Shown here one piece after another: positions 48,217 to 57,837 of a DNA stretch of 64,000 nucleotides. The stretch lies in NCBI GenBank assembly GCA_947179155.2, contig OX359280.1:37350055-37414054 (forward strand). Reading direction: 5' to 3'. A program made the position numbers and the translations under genes. Source of the DNA: Hedera helix (lineage: Eukaryota > Streptophyta > Magnoliopsida > Apiales > Araliaceae). Within the stretch, counting starts at the first letter, position 1, and every line of letters begins with the position of its first letter. The notes under the pieces were generated by a model. The model was not told the DNA's origin. It did not search any database and saw only the letters and a program-made list of their open reading frames with translations.

Positions 48217-49536
48217 ATGGTAGCTACAAATCAAAATTCTGCAAAACTAGAAAACAATTTCGCTGAAATCCGAGATTCAATGAAGGAAATAATTCGGGAA
48301 TCAATGAAGGAATTAGTGAAGGAATTGAAGTGTTCTATGGATGAAGAGTTCAATCAACTCAAGAAGAAATTTGGTGATATAAGGGCTTCCACTGAAAAAG
48401 CTCTTAATATTATCTCAGAGTTGAAAATCACACTGCCGGATCATGAAGAAATCAAAGCTGCTACAAATGGAAGTCAAGGAAATAGCGATGCTTACAAGGT
48501 GTTTGATGAAAGACCTACAAGAGGTACAGTAAATAAGAAGGTGTTAATTTTTGGATTCAATCAAGATGAAGATTGTTTGTGTGTTATTACTACTCAATAC
48601 CGACCGATGTATGATGATAGTGGAGGTAGGAAGGGGCAAATGCAAACCACAAGTCAGACTGTGTTGCGAACTAAGCAACTAGATGATATGTGCATCTCAA
48701 GCAAGCAGAATACTAAAAGTGCAGTTCGAATTCCACAAACACCATCCGAGTTAACATCAAAAACTTCAGCGAGAGGAGGTTATCTCACCTCGGGTGATGC
48801 AGTTAAGTATCCAGTTTCTTCCCCACAAGTTAAATCTACTTCCAGCACTTTGGGAAGAACAGATTGTGTCAGTTACGCTAATGACATTGATGGAGTTCAC
48901 AATGACATAACATATTCATCACCTCCTGTGGCCAATCAGTTCGTTAAGATAAAAATACATGGAAAGCAAGCTGATATGTCTGAATTTTGGGTTCAACTTG
49001 ACGCATTGGGTTTAAAAATTATCCAAGTAACTGCAGATGATAATTGTTTCTTCAGAGTTTTAGCAGATCAGTTAGAAAGCAACGAGGATGAGCATATGAA
49101 GTATCGGATTATGGCAGTAGATTTTATTCAGAAGAATCGTGAAACGTATGAGCCTTTTATTGGGAATGAAATATCATTTGAGGAATATTGTCAATCCAGG
49201 GGAAAGGATGACACATGGGCAGGACATATGGAGATCAAGATGCCTCTCTTGCTACTCATAGCAATATATGCATACACCAAAAAAATGTCACCTCGCTGGT
49301 ACATACAGAATTTTGATAACAGTGAAGCTCAGTTGATCCATTTGTATTATCAGGATGAGGAACACTACAATAGTGTGCTATTAAAGGAAGACTCTTGTTC
49401 TGGAGCTGCAATACCAGTCATAATCAAGGCCGATGCTGGCATTTCACATGGTGAGAATCAAAACGATAACCCTGAGCTGCACAAGGCAGAGGTTGGTGAT
49501 AGTATAGAAAAAAAAGCCAGCTTTGTGACAATATAG
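48217..49536 (+). CDS. Retrotransposon ORF1 with captured OTU deubiquitinase domain (439 aa)
   Basis: The ATG at 48217 is the first after the primer site and leads 440 open codons. Residues 1-80 are a charged coiled coil that could derive from a gag leader. Residues about 90-250 are unassigned and Ser/Thr-rich. Residues about 260-408 match plant OTUD3-like OTU proteases: LGLKIIQVTADDNCFFRVLA (catalytic Asp and Cys context), MKYRIMAVDFI, TWAGHMEI, MSPRWYIQNF and EEHYNSVLLKED (His). One segment after GHMEIK diverges from the family, as if shifted and restored. OTU enzymes cut ubiquitin chains; whether this copy folds or acts is unknown. The end (KKASFVTI, then TAG) looks like the same captured mRNA continuing, after a frameshift, in ORF2. 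Confidence 0.85.
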   Translation: MVATNQNSAKLENNFAEIRDSMKEIIRESMKELVKELKCSMDEEFNQLKKKFGDIRASTEKALNIISELKITLPDHEEIKAATNGSQGNSDAYKVFDERPTRGTVNKKVLIFGFNQDEDCLCVITTQYRPMYDDSGGRKGQMQTTSQTVLRTKQLDDMCISSKQNTKSAVRIPQTPSELTSKTSARGGYLTSGDAVKYPVSSPQVKSTSSTLGRTDCVSYANDIDGVHNDITYSSPPVANQFVKIKIHGKQADMSEFWVQLDALGLKIIQVTADDNCFFRVLADQLESNEDEHMKYRIMAVDFIQKNRETYEPFIGNEISFEEYCQSRGKDDTWAGHMEIKMPLLLLIAIYAYTKKMSPRWYIQNFDNSEAQLIHLYYQDEEHYNSVLLKEDSCSGAAIPVIIKADAGISHGENQNDNPELHKAEVGDSIEKKASFVTI

Positions 49537-49559
49537 AAAGAACTCAAGATAATAACATC

Positions 49560-50672
49560 TTGCAACAGTTTGAAAAGCAGATTATCCCATCAGGAAATAA
49601 GGCATGTTCTTGTGGTTCGAAGAAGAAATACAAGTCTAGCTTATGTGTTGAGACCTATGAAAGTGTGACAAAGCAGGATTCTATGTTCCCAAATGAGAAT
49701 GAAAAAACGCTTGAAGAATTTTTTGAGGAATTTTGCAATAGCAAGGATCAAAAGTTTGGAATTTCTTTCAAAATGGAGCAGGAGAAATTTGCAGCTGAGA
49801 AGTTTATGGGGGAAAGATCCAAAGCTGACCAAGTGTGTGATTACATCCAAGGATTAATGAGCTGTCCAAGAATAAATTGCAATAAGATGATTGATGCAAA
49901 ATCAAATGTTGAATTCTTTGTGCAAACGTTGTTTGTTGAAAGGCCTCAATGGAATCATATCACATGGAGAGCAGTAACATCATGCTATTATGGGAATTCA
50001 AACATCATTGTTTTTGACCCAGGCGGTGAAGAACTTCCTGATAATTGGTTTGAAGTACCAAATGTATTGTCACTTTGTTTTTTGGATTCCTATACAAGTT
50101 ATGATCAATGGAGGATAGTAAGGGAAGTCAGAGTAGAGTTTTCATGGTGGAGGTTTGATAAATTGCCTCGGTGGAAATTCTTAGGCCTTGTTTACAAGTG
50201 GAATTTTGGAGGATTTCTTGTGTGGTGGAAGTATGATCACTTAAAGGAGCTTCATAAGGCAGTTAAGTCCTGTGATCAAATTTTACTTTCTGCAGATCTT
50301 TGTTTGACATCCTTGGGAAACTATGAACAAGCAGATGTATTTTCTTCCTCAGCAGGTTGTGCATCGTTTCTCTCATACTACCATTTAAACTGTCTTCCTG
50401 TGGCGACTCTTATGGATGATAAGATACTGTGCCTGAATGATCCAAGTAAGGATGTCAAAGGATGGGGAATGAATGATAGAGGAGTTTTATTTACCCTTGG
50501 TCCTGATAAGGTGTCAGAGTTCTTGGCAAAGCATGACTTAGACCTTGTTTACCGTGCTCATCAGGTTGTGGAGGAAGGTTATGAATTCTCTACTGAGAGA
50601 CAACTTGTCACTCTATTCTCTGCCCCCAACTACAGTGGTGAATTTGATACCGCTGGTGCAAAGAACTGCTAG
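49560..50672 (+). CDS. Retrotransposon ORF2: OTU C-terminus, unknown middle, PP1 C-terminal piece (370 aa)
   Basis: It starts in a different frame 24 bp after ORF1. Early residues include KACSCGSKKKYKSS, the SEC-C-like tail of plant OTUD3-like proteins, so the captured OTU transcript spans both ORFs. Residues about 60-270 are Trp-rich (FSWWRFDKLPRWKF) and unassigned. The last about 100 residues match protein phosphatase 1 catalytic subunits: NCLPVATLMDDKILC, then, after a gap that removes the metal-site region, DPSKDVKGWGMNDRGV, GPDKVSEFLAKHDLDL, RAHQVVEEGYEF and LVTLFSAPNYSGEFD. The phosphatase core is incomplete, so catalysis is not expected. The intron-free joins point to capture as mRNA. 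Confidence 0.82.
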   Translation: MQQFEKQIIPSGNKACSCGSKKKYKSSLCVETYESVTKQDSMFPNENEKTLEEFFEEFCNSKDQKFGISFKMEQEKFAAEKFMGERSKADQVCDYIQGLMSCPRINCNKMIDAKSNVEFFVQTLFVERPQWNHITWRAVTSCYYGNSNIIVFDPGGEELPDNWFEVPNVLSLCFLDSYTSYDQWRIVREVRVEFSWWRFDKLPRWKFLGLVYKWNFGGFLVWWKYDHLKELHKAVKSCDQILLSADLCLTSLGNYEQADVFSSSAGCASFLSYYHLNCLPVATLMDDKILCLNDPSKDVKGWGMNDRGVLFTLGPDKVSEFLAKHDLDLVYRAHQVVEEGYEFSTERQLVTLFSAPNYSGEFDTAGAKNC

Positions 50673-50800
50673 GGAGTGTCATAGAGCAAGGAGTTATATT
50701 TCTTTTTCACCTCCTCTATATGTACGGGGTGTCATTTAGGGTGCTTGTTTTCTGATAAAACCCACCCTTGAGGGCAAGGGTGTTTTCAAGGGGCAGGGAA
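50673..50800 (+). other. ORF2 3' end and purine tract before the 3' LTR
   Basis: A short tail contains AAGGGGCAGGGAA (50788-50800), a plausible polypurine tract directly before the LTR. Confidence 0.7.
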
Positions 50801-51195
50801 TGTAAGGAATAGAAGGGTTAGTTAAGTCATTTAGCATCAAGGGTGTATTAGTCCTTTTAACTTGTTTAGTCAGGATAGTGTAGTCTTTCCCCAATTGTTC
50901 TGTTAAGAGTTCACATGTTCAGTGAGGGAGCGAGTATAGCCTATGCACGTGGTTTTCCTTCTTCCTGAAGCTGATGTAAAGGCATATATAAGCCAGATAT
51001 CATAGTGGAATCGGGCATGAAATGAATTGATACAGATTGCTCTCTTCCCCAATTATTCTGATTCTGTCTAATTCTCTCTCCTATTTCTACTCCCTCTTCT
51101 GATTCTTCTCAATTCTTCTCCTATTACTTATTAATTTCTGCAGATTTGTCTAATCAGCTGGATAAGTATTGATTTGGAGCTTCCAGTTCCTTACA
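50801..51195 (+). repeat. 3' LTR of the young element
   Basis: Same length as the 5' LTR, with one difference in 395 by direct reading. Confidence 0.95.
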
Positions 51196-51839
51196 CAAGG
51201 CCCCGATGCTCAGCTCAGATTGATTCGAGAGCATGATCTTTGGTGAGCCAAACGTCGACGTTTGATCTCCAGCGAGCGAGAATGTGGTTCCGTACGACAA
51301 TATAGTTAGCCTGCTCAATTCCGCCTATTTGAGAGACTACATTAGCTTCAATTTCTTCTTCGGTGAGAGAATCGACAGGGAAGCCAACGGAGATGGCGAT
51401 CAGGGCTTCGACGTCGACTTCTTTGGCGAGGTCGGAAATTCGGCGTCGGCGGGACTTGGAGAGGGAGTGCTCCGCGTCGTCGAATTCATCGGCAGTGGTA
51501 GTGGTAGTGGGGGTGGATTTGGAGCGCATGACTCGAAGGCCGGAGACGGCGACGGCGGAGGAGATCATCTCGGGGAATTGTTTCTTTCGACGGCGTCGTT
51601 TCTTGGGAGGGGTTGGCCGGGGTCAGGGGCTTGACCGGATTCGTTAGGAATTGGCTCGGAGGTAGATAAAATATTGGCTTTATTTGAAGTGGAAGGTTAC
51701 ATTATCAACGTTATTATCATGGTAGTAGCCGGAAAGTGAGATCTCTGCCAGGTTGTCGCCGGAAAGTGATATATCAGCTGGGTCATTACCGGAAACTGAG
51801 AAATCAGGTTGCTTATTGCCGGAGTCTACCAGCGGCCTA

Positions 51840-52133
51840 CTAGGCCCGACTTCGTGTCCCCACCTCCGGCAACCCGATCGGATGACCCGACCCGAGCTTT
51901 TGAGAGTCGGCTCTGATATCATATGTAACGACCCGGGTCAAATCCCGAGTCCGAATCAAATCACAGCAGAATAAGGCCCAATGAGCTGTCTCAATAATAT
52001 CTTCTTGGGTCATTTTAGCCCACCACAGGCTCACTCAAAAGATCATGACTGAATGTATTAATGATAGCAACTTGAGTTCTTATAAACACATCCAAATATC
52101 CCACATTAACTGATGTGGGACTGGGGTGTTACA
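51840..52133 (-). mobile_element. TRIM-like LTR remnant in the LDL1 N-terminus
   Basis: On the minus strand, TGTAACACCCCAGTCCC ... GGTCGTTACA (52133-51924) is followed by a primer-like GATATCAGAGCC and a GC-rich internal piece to about 51842. A second LTR is missing. GCCTG and GCCTA at the two host junctions may be a degraded target duplication. The LDL1-type reading resumes beyond it with the same Ser/Asp/Pro repeats. Confidence 0.65.
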
Positions 52134-52290
52134 CAGGCTCAGGCGGGTTGTCGCCGGAGACTGAGAAACCAGATGGCTTGTCGCCGGTAACTGATAAACC
52201 AGGTGACTTGTTGACGGGAACTGAGAAATCTGGTGGATTGTTGTCGGAAACGGAAAAATCAGATGGGGAATCTGTTGCTTGAAGTTCCAT

Positions 52291-53964
52291 TGTGATTTTT
52301 CAGTATGAAAGTTAGGATTTTGTTTAGGAGGACTGAGGCGCAGGGATTTATTAGGGTTTTTGACTGTCTGAATCCAACCCAGTTGTATTCTCCTCACTTG
52401 TCTACATTTTTTATCCCAACCATCCATCTACAGAAATGACAAGTCAGGAGAATAGAAGTCCGGAGGAAAACTTGGTTCGTTTGAATCAGCTAGGTCACTC
52501 GCCAAAATTGCCTTTCCAAATTGAAAAGGTGAAGCGTTCCGGAGTTTGAGTTTGAATTCAAGTCCAAGTCTGATTTAGTATTATTTAACTTAATTTAATT
52601 TGTGTGTAAATAATTTAAGTCAAGTTTAATGGGGTGATTTAGACTTGATTATTGACATTGCAGCTATAATGCAAAAAGATAGTAATAAATATAATTTTAC
52701 TTGGTACGAATCATTGATACCGGATGATTTTTTGTTGTTGTCACAATTCATGATCTAAACGAGTCGCGTACAACCTAATACATGTTTCCCGACGTTGTGA
52801 TGTTTGAGGATGAAAGAAAAAATATTTTGTGTAGAACTCATTTCAAGTCGGCATATTAGTACTGGTTAGACGTCGACCATTAAATACATCACTATAACAA
52901 GCAGATCACGAGCATTCGTATCTCGGACAAAAGGAGTTAGTAAGTTGTTAATTAGAATGTTTGTCCTTAATAGGATTTCTAGTAGTCGATTTTAGGTTAG
53001 GATGCAAGGAATAACATACTTGTTTAATCATCTTTCTCTTACATTTTCCTATTTAGGGGTTTTGAAGCTGATGTCTTTAGCAAGGTGTAAGAGATTCTAC
53101 TACTTGTTTTTATTTGATCGATCGACTTAGTATTTTCATTCAAAAGCCCTCTTTTTTTCTCTAATACCTCTAAAACCTATAAGCCGGATAACAACACCAA
53201 TATATCATAGAAAATCAATTAAAATATGTAATTAAGATTATTAGTGATCTAAAAAAGTAATACTTCTTTCGTTTATACATTTGTAAAACGGCGACTTTTA
53301 AAAATAATTTTATATTCTTAAATATAATTTTAGTATTAGCTAGGAATTCAGGTATGATAGTATGATATTGAAAATGATAATAAAAAAAATGACAAATTAG
53401 AAATATCATATCATTTTATAATTCTAAAATAAAAATATATCTCTAAAATAAACGAATTAAAAAAAATGTATCTTTAATTTTGAAGTAGATAGACTATGTC
53501 TATATTATAAACTAATATATGGTTAACAAATAAAATCAAACTGCCAAAAAGAAAAGGAAATGAATGAGAAAAAATCAATGTATTTGCAATTAAAAAAAAG
53601 CATAATACTATGAGATCCCAAAGATTCCAAAATGTGATTCATAGTGTGATCAGTGATGCCGTGTGGTTACCTAGGTGTAGATCCTTAGGCAAAAGAATTA
53701 TCTTTGTTGATCAATTGAGGATCAATTCTCTTAAATAAATTTCATTTGTAGCTATATCATTTCAAACATTATTTGATACAAAAAAAATTAAAATCCCTAT
53801 CATTGCTTAGAAGGAATGTGAGAACAATTGTTTGTGCTTTCATACCACCTTCACTTTGCTTGCAAGTTGCAATTGTGCCTAATTTCAAACTTTTCATCCA
53901 TTCTGATTACAATAAAAAAGCACAACAACAACAGCAAATTATTTTTAAGGAGGTGATGTTGCTG
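52291..53964. other. Spacer with no recognised gene
   Basis: The 5' flank of LDL1 (about 52291-52560) is followed by AT-rich sequence. Short frames lack family features. Confidence 0.45.
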
Positions 53965-54434
53965 TTGGGGTGTTCATCGATTTTTAACCGAACTGAAATC
54001 GAAAAAATCGAACCGGTACCAAACCGAAAATACCGCTAAACCAAGAATCGGTACCGGTACAGAATTATCGGTTCAGTACCGGTTCGGTACAAAATCGGTT
54101 CGGTTTTTTCGGTTCGGTTTTTCGGTAAAACCGCATATATTATATATAATTAAAATTTATAAATAATAATTAAAAATTACCTATTTTTAAATAATAATTT
54201 ATAAATAATAATTATTATTTAATTCATTTTTATAATAATTATATAATTATTATTTATAAATAATAATTATTATTTATTTCGGTTTTTTCGGTATACCGAA
54301 ATGTACCGAATTTACAAAAACCCAAAACCGTTACCGGTATCGATTATTACAAAAAAACCGAACCGAAAAAAACCGGTACCGCCGGTACCGGTTCGGTAAA
54401 AAACCGAAAAAAACGATTCCGATGGACACCCCTA
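53965..54434. mobile_element. hAT-type MITE (copy 3)
   Basis: Ends TTGGGGTGTTCA / TGGACACCCCTA lie between GTTGCTGT and GTTGCTAT, a near-perfect 8-bp duplication if the left end is set one base inward. The arms are dense in CCGGTACCGG and CGGTTCGGT around an AT-rich centre. Confidence 0.8.
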
Positions 54435-55571
54435 GTTGCTATTGCAAAATTTTCTATATAGCGCAAGATGGGCACATATACCCCTCTAGCATTTTCGCTA
54501 ATAAGTATTGAAATTTGATATTTCTACAGGGTTTTTTGATATTTTCACATGAAAAGTATCGCTATAGATCTATAACAACGGTTTTGACCGTCGCTGTAAT
54601 CTAACATAACAAATTGCATTGAAGAGAATATTTGCGTTGATGTTACGTTTGGATTGAAAGAATAAAATGCGTGAAGAAATAAAATATAAAAGAGAATGGA
54701 ATGGAAAGTGAAATGATTCATTTCATTTTAGGTAAAATAAATTATTCTATACCATTTCTTAAAGAATAAAATTTATAAATTTTGGAAAGATGTAAATGAT
54801 TTATGATGCTCTAATTGAACAATTAAATATAATTTTTTTTATTCTATAAAAATAAATTATTCCATTCTCATGTTCAACTCTCTAATCTAAACGTAGCATA
54901 AATAATAAGAAGATGTACGTCGGAGAGTGATACCTTTCTAATTTTACACGATTAACTTAAAAGTTTATAATTTACTTAATGAGGTTTTTATTCCACCCTT
55001 TTTCTTTCGAATCTCGCTCAGAATAACTTGTGCCATTCCTGTTTTCACTTGGGATAATTTGTACCAGTCCAATTTTAAATAATATATATGTTTAACTCTT
55101 TAAATTGTCCAAATCTGCACAACCCAACCCATCACATGATTTGGAATTGAAAAAGTGTAAGTTAATAAAAATTAATAATAAAATAAAACATTAAATATAT
55201 TTTAATTATTAAAATATAGAGTCTAGCTCGAAAATCTGTTTCAGACCCAACTTTTTAATAATTAAAATGAATATAATACTTAATTTTATATTTAATTTTT
55301 GTATATGTAATAGGATCATTTAGAATTAGCCCAAATTTTGATTTCGAAGAACCTCGTGAAAAATGATAATAGGATTTATCAGTACTCATCTCAACATGAT
55401 ATATAATCCCCCAACCTACCACTCATCCATCTCCGTAGATTCCTCATACACACAAATAGACTAAAAATCGACGGCTTAAACATGCGGATGCAAGGAATAT
55501 TACCTGTAGGAAACGACAGAAGATCAGAAAATTCTTATCGACCAACAGAACCACCTATTATTCAGGTCATT
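54435..55571. other. AT-rich spacer
   Basis: No supported gene. An incidental short frame at 55482 runs into the foldback element. Confidence 0.45.
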
Positions 55572-55798
55572 ATATATGGGGTTAAATTAATTTTTTTATC
55601 ACTGTATTCGATCATAATTTATAAATACAGCATTATATTAATTTATTTTTTTTACAATCGCATCATTGTACTTAATTTTTTTTTTTACAAGACTTAAAAT
55701 TTTCGTCAAAAACTGTTAACATTTAACAGAAAAATAACGTGATAGTATTAATTTACAAATATATTATTGAACTGGAAGTCGATTTATAGTTGCATCAC

Positions 55799-55843
<45 letters not shown>

Positions 55844-56459
55844 CCTCTTCATTACAAATAATAAATAAATTAGTTTTGATCTTTAAAAATTAATTTGGAT
55901 TATTTTAAAAATAAATTTTGATTTAATAATAACAACAACAACAATAATAATACCTTCTTCGTTACACCAAAAAAAGAAGAAAAAGATTAGTTTTGATATT
56001 TTAAATTTAATTTGAGTTATTTTAACAACAACAACAACAATAATACTAGCTAGTATTAGTAATAATAATAATACCCTATTCGTTACACATAAAAAAAAAA
56101 GAGATTAGTTTTGTTTTTTTAAAATTAATTTGAAGTATTTAAAAAATAAATTTTAATTTAATAATAATACCCTTTCCGTTACACAAAAAAATAAAAAAAT
56201 AAAGTTCTTCATTATTATTATTATTATTATTTTCTCATTCAAATACAATTGTAAATCGATCTCAAGTTTAATAATATTTTTATAAATTAATACTGTCACG
56301 TTATTTTTCTGTTAAAAATATTTAATAGTATTTGATGAAAAAATATTTAAAAAAAAAAAAAAAACAATACAGTGATATGATTATAATTTTTTTTTAATAT
56401 AATAATGTATTGATAAATTGATATCGAATACAACGATGAAAAAATGACTTAACCTATAT
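55572..56459. mobile_element. Foldback element with about 220-bp inverted arms
   Basis: The left arm (55572-55795) and right arm (56240-56459) are inverted copies. CAGAAAAATAACGTGA, GTATTAATTTA and TGTATTCGAT appear on opposite strands in matching order. Between them lie an (AAT)n run and a four-unit tandem array. No ORF. It ends about 20 bp before the leader of the DnaJ gene. Confidence 0.78.
55798..56205. repeat. (AAT)n plus about 120-bp tandem repeat, four units
   Basis: After about 15 AAT units, four units repeat AATAATACCCTYTTCGTTACA followed by GATTAGTTTTGAT and TTTAATTTG, divided by CAA/AAT microsatellite runs. Confidence 0.75.
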
Positions 56460-56479
56460 CTATGTATCGATATACTTCT

Positions 56480-56607
56480 CGAAACCCCTCTCTCTAAATT
56501 GGGAGCCTCATCTTCGCAGTCTCTCTCTCTCAAATCCACCAACCTTCAAGACTCTACCACACAGAAGCTGAGCTTTAATCCAATAGAATCAGCTACACAA
56601 ATTTCAG
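56480..56607 (+). other. 5' UTR exon of the DnaJ gene
   Basis: CT-rich leader (CTCTCTCTCTC, ACCACACAGAAGCTGAG) ending in TTTCAG|GTCTGT. It would splice to the coding exon at 57828 across a 1.2-kb leader intron. The start is approximate. Confidence 0.55.
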
Positions 56608-57837
56608 GTCTGTTTATTGACTTCAATTTTATTTTCCAATTCTTAAAAATTGCTCAAAATTAGTCATTTTCTGATCTAGTTTTCTGTCTTTATATATAAT
56701 AGTTGTGTATAGATATGTTTCACTGTTCAGCAGCCAGCCCTAGAACTCTAATTTGGATAAGTGAGAGAGGAGTCTTTGGAAGTGTCCATGTTGTGAGAGT
56801 ATGATGATAAAGTCTTGGTGTATCCCTTTTGTTTCTTTATAGTTCTTGTATCTCTTTTGAGGATTTGTAGCTTTCTTTTCCCTTATAAAATTCAGTTTCA
56901 GTGTAAAAATCCAATCTTTACGAGTTCATTTGACTTTCTTTGAGCGGATATTATTTGGGTATTTTCTTTTGATTTATCATTGTTCTTTGAGTTAGAAAGT
57001 TTCTCACAGTCTCCCGTGCTTTTAGGACTTTGTTTAGAACTCAGGAACATGTGAAGGAAGGTCAAGGGGAAAGGAAAAATTTAGCAAAAAAAAAAGAAAG
57101 GAAAAGAGAGCAGTATTTCAACATTTAGGTGAATTTAAGAACTGTCTATTACACTTTATTTTGGCATTATACTTGGTATTAGATTGTTCAGAAATGTATA
57201 TAAGAAAGAGAGCTGTATTTTATTTTTTTAAATTCCTTTTCTTTTGCTTGCTAATAGAGACTAAGTATCCCCAATATTGCCTCTTTGGCTCTTTGTGAGT
57301 TGATCCTTAAGCACTCACATTCAGATGGAGGCCAGCTAAGATACTAATTTAACAGTCTGAACTCCAAATCTGTAGAATTGATAAACAAAATACTCATTGT
57401 TTTGGGTCCGCTGCTGCCAATTTGGCTTGTTGTAGTGGTCATTCCAAATTCCATTTAATAATGGCTTTAATACAGACTACATGGTTCATGAACTCAAATC
57501 ATCATTCCAGAATAGATCTGGATGTAAAGGTTTCAACTTGAGAACTTATTATAAAAACATGGTTTCAATCTGAGAACTTATTGAGAAAAAAGGTTTCAAC
57601 TTGAGACTTATATTTGATATCTCTGATTCAGTACTTCTTTATACGCATCATCTTTGTTCTAGCATGTTAGCATGTAAAAAAGAATATGGTAAAACATTTT
57701 CTTTTTCATCTGAGGGTCAAAACATTTCCTTTACTATATGGTTTTAGTGATATATCTTTCCACCGACTTCCATGTTTATTCGAATGGCTGCGAAATATTT
57801 AACCACTTTGTTCTGTCTATTCTATAGAGTATATTGG

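Larger units (their letters stand above)
47783..51195 (+). mobile_element. Young LTR retrotransposon carrying captured host gene pieces (3.4 kb)
   Basis: Identical-looking 395-bp LTRs (47783-48177 and 50801-51195) differ by a single C/T (TTGTTCCG versus TTGTTCTG). Perfect CAAGG target copies lie at 47778-47782 and 51196-51200. A tRNA-Met-type primer site follows the left LTR and a purine tract precedes the right one. The 2.6-kb interior has two ORFs with OTU and PP1 similarity; I recognise no protease, RT, RNase H or integrase. It therefore needs another element's machinery. It sits in opposite orientation inside the SWIRM exon of the LDL1 pseudogene. Confidence 0.93.
45972..52290 (-). pseudogene. 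LDL1: LDL1-type lysine-specific histone demethylase, broken
   Basis: It reads leftward from ATG 52290. First come repeated Ser/Asp/Pro motifs (DFSVSGDNPP type), then a basic KKRRRRKKQFPEM patch and the SWIRM domain (EVDVEALIAISVGFPVDSL, NYIVVRNHILARW). SWIRM resumes after a retrotransposon as SFLLHHGYINFG. The amine oxidase domain follows, with the FAD fold VIVIGAGLSGLAAARQL, GGSVLTGINGNPLGVLA, and FFAGEATNKQYPATMHGAFL near the end. This is the intronless plant LDL1 layout (H3K4 demethylation). Lesions: a TRIM-like LTR in the N-terminus, a frame problem near 51640, TGA at 51215 and 47203 (each fits CGA to TGA), a 3.4-kb insertion with CAAGG duplication, and one extra T near 46060 that shifts the last about 25 residues. 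No intact product is possible. Confidence 0.88.

Noticed and set aside
53773..54039. 88-codon ORF entering the hAT MITE
   Set aside because: The frame ends inside the transposon arm and shows no conserved motif.
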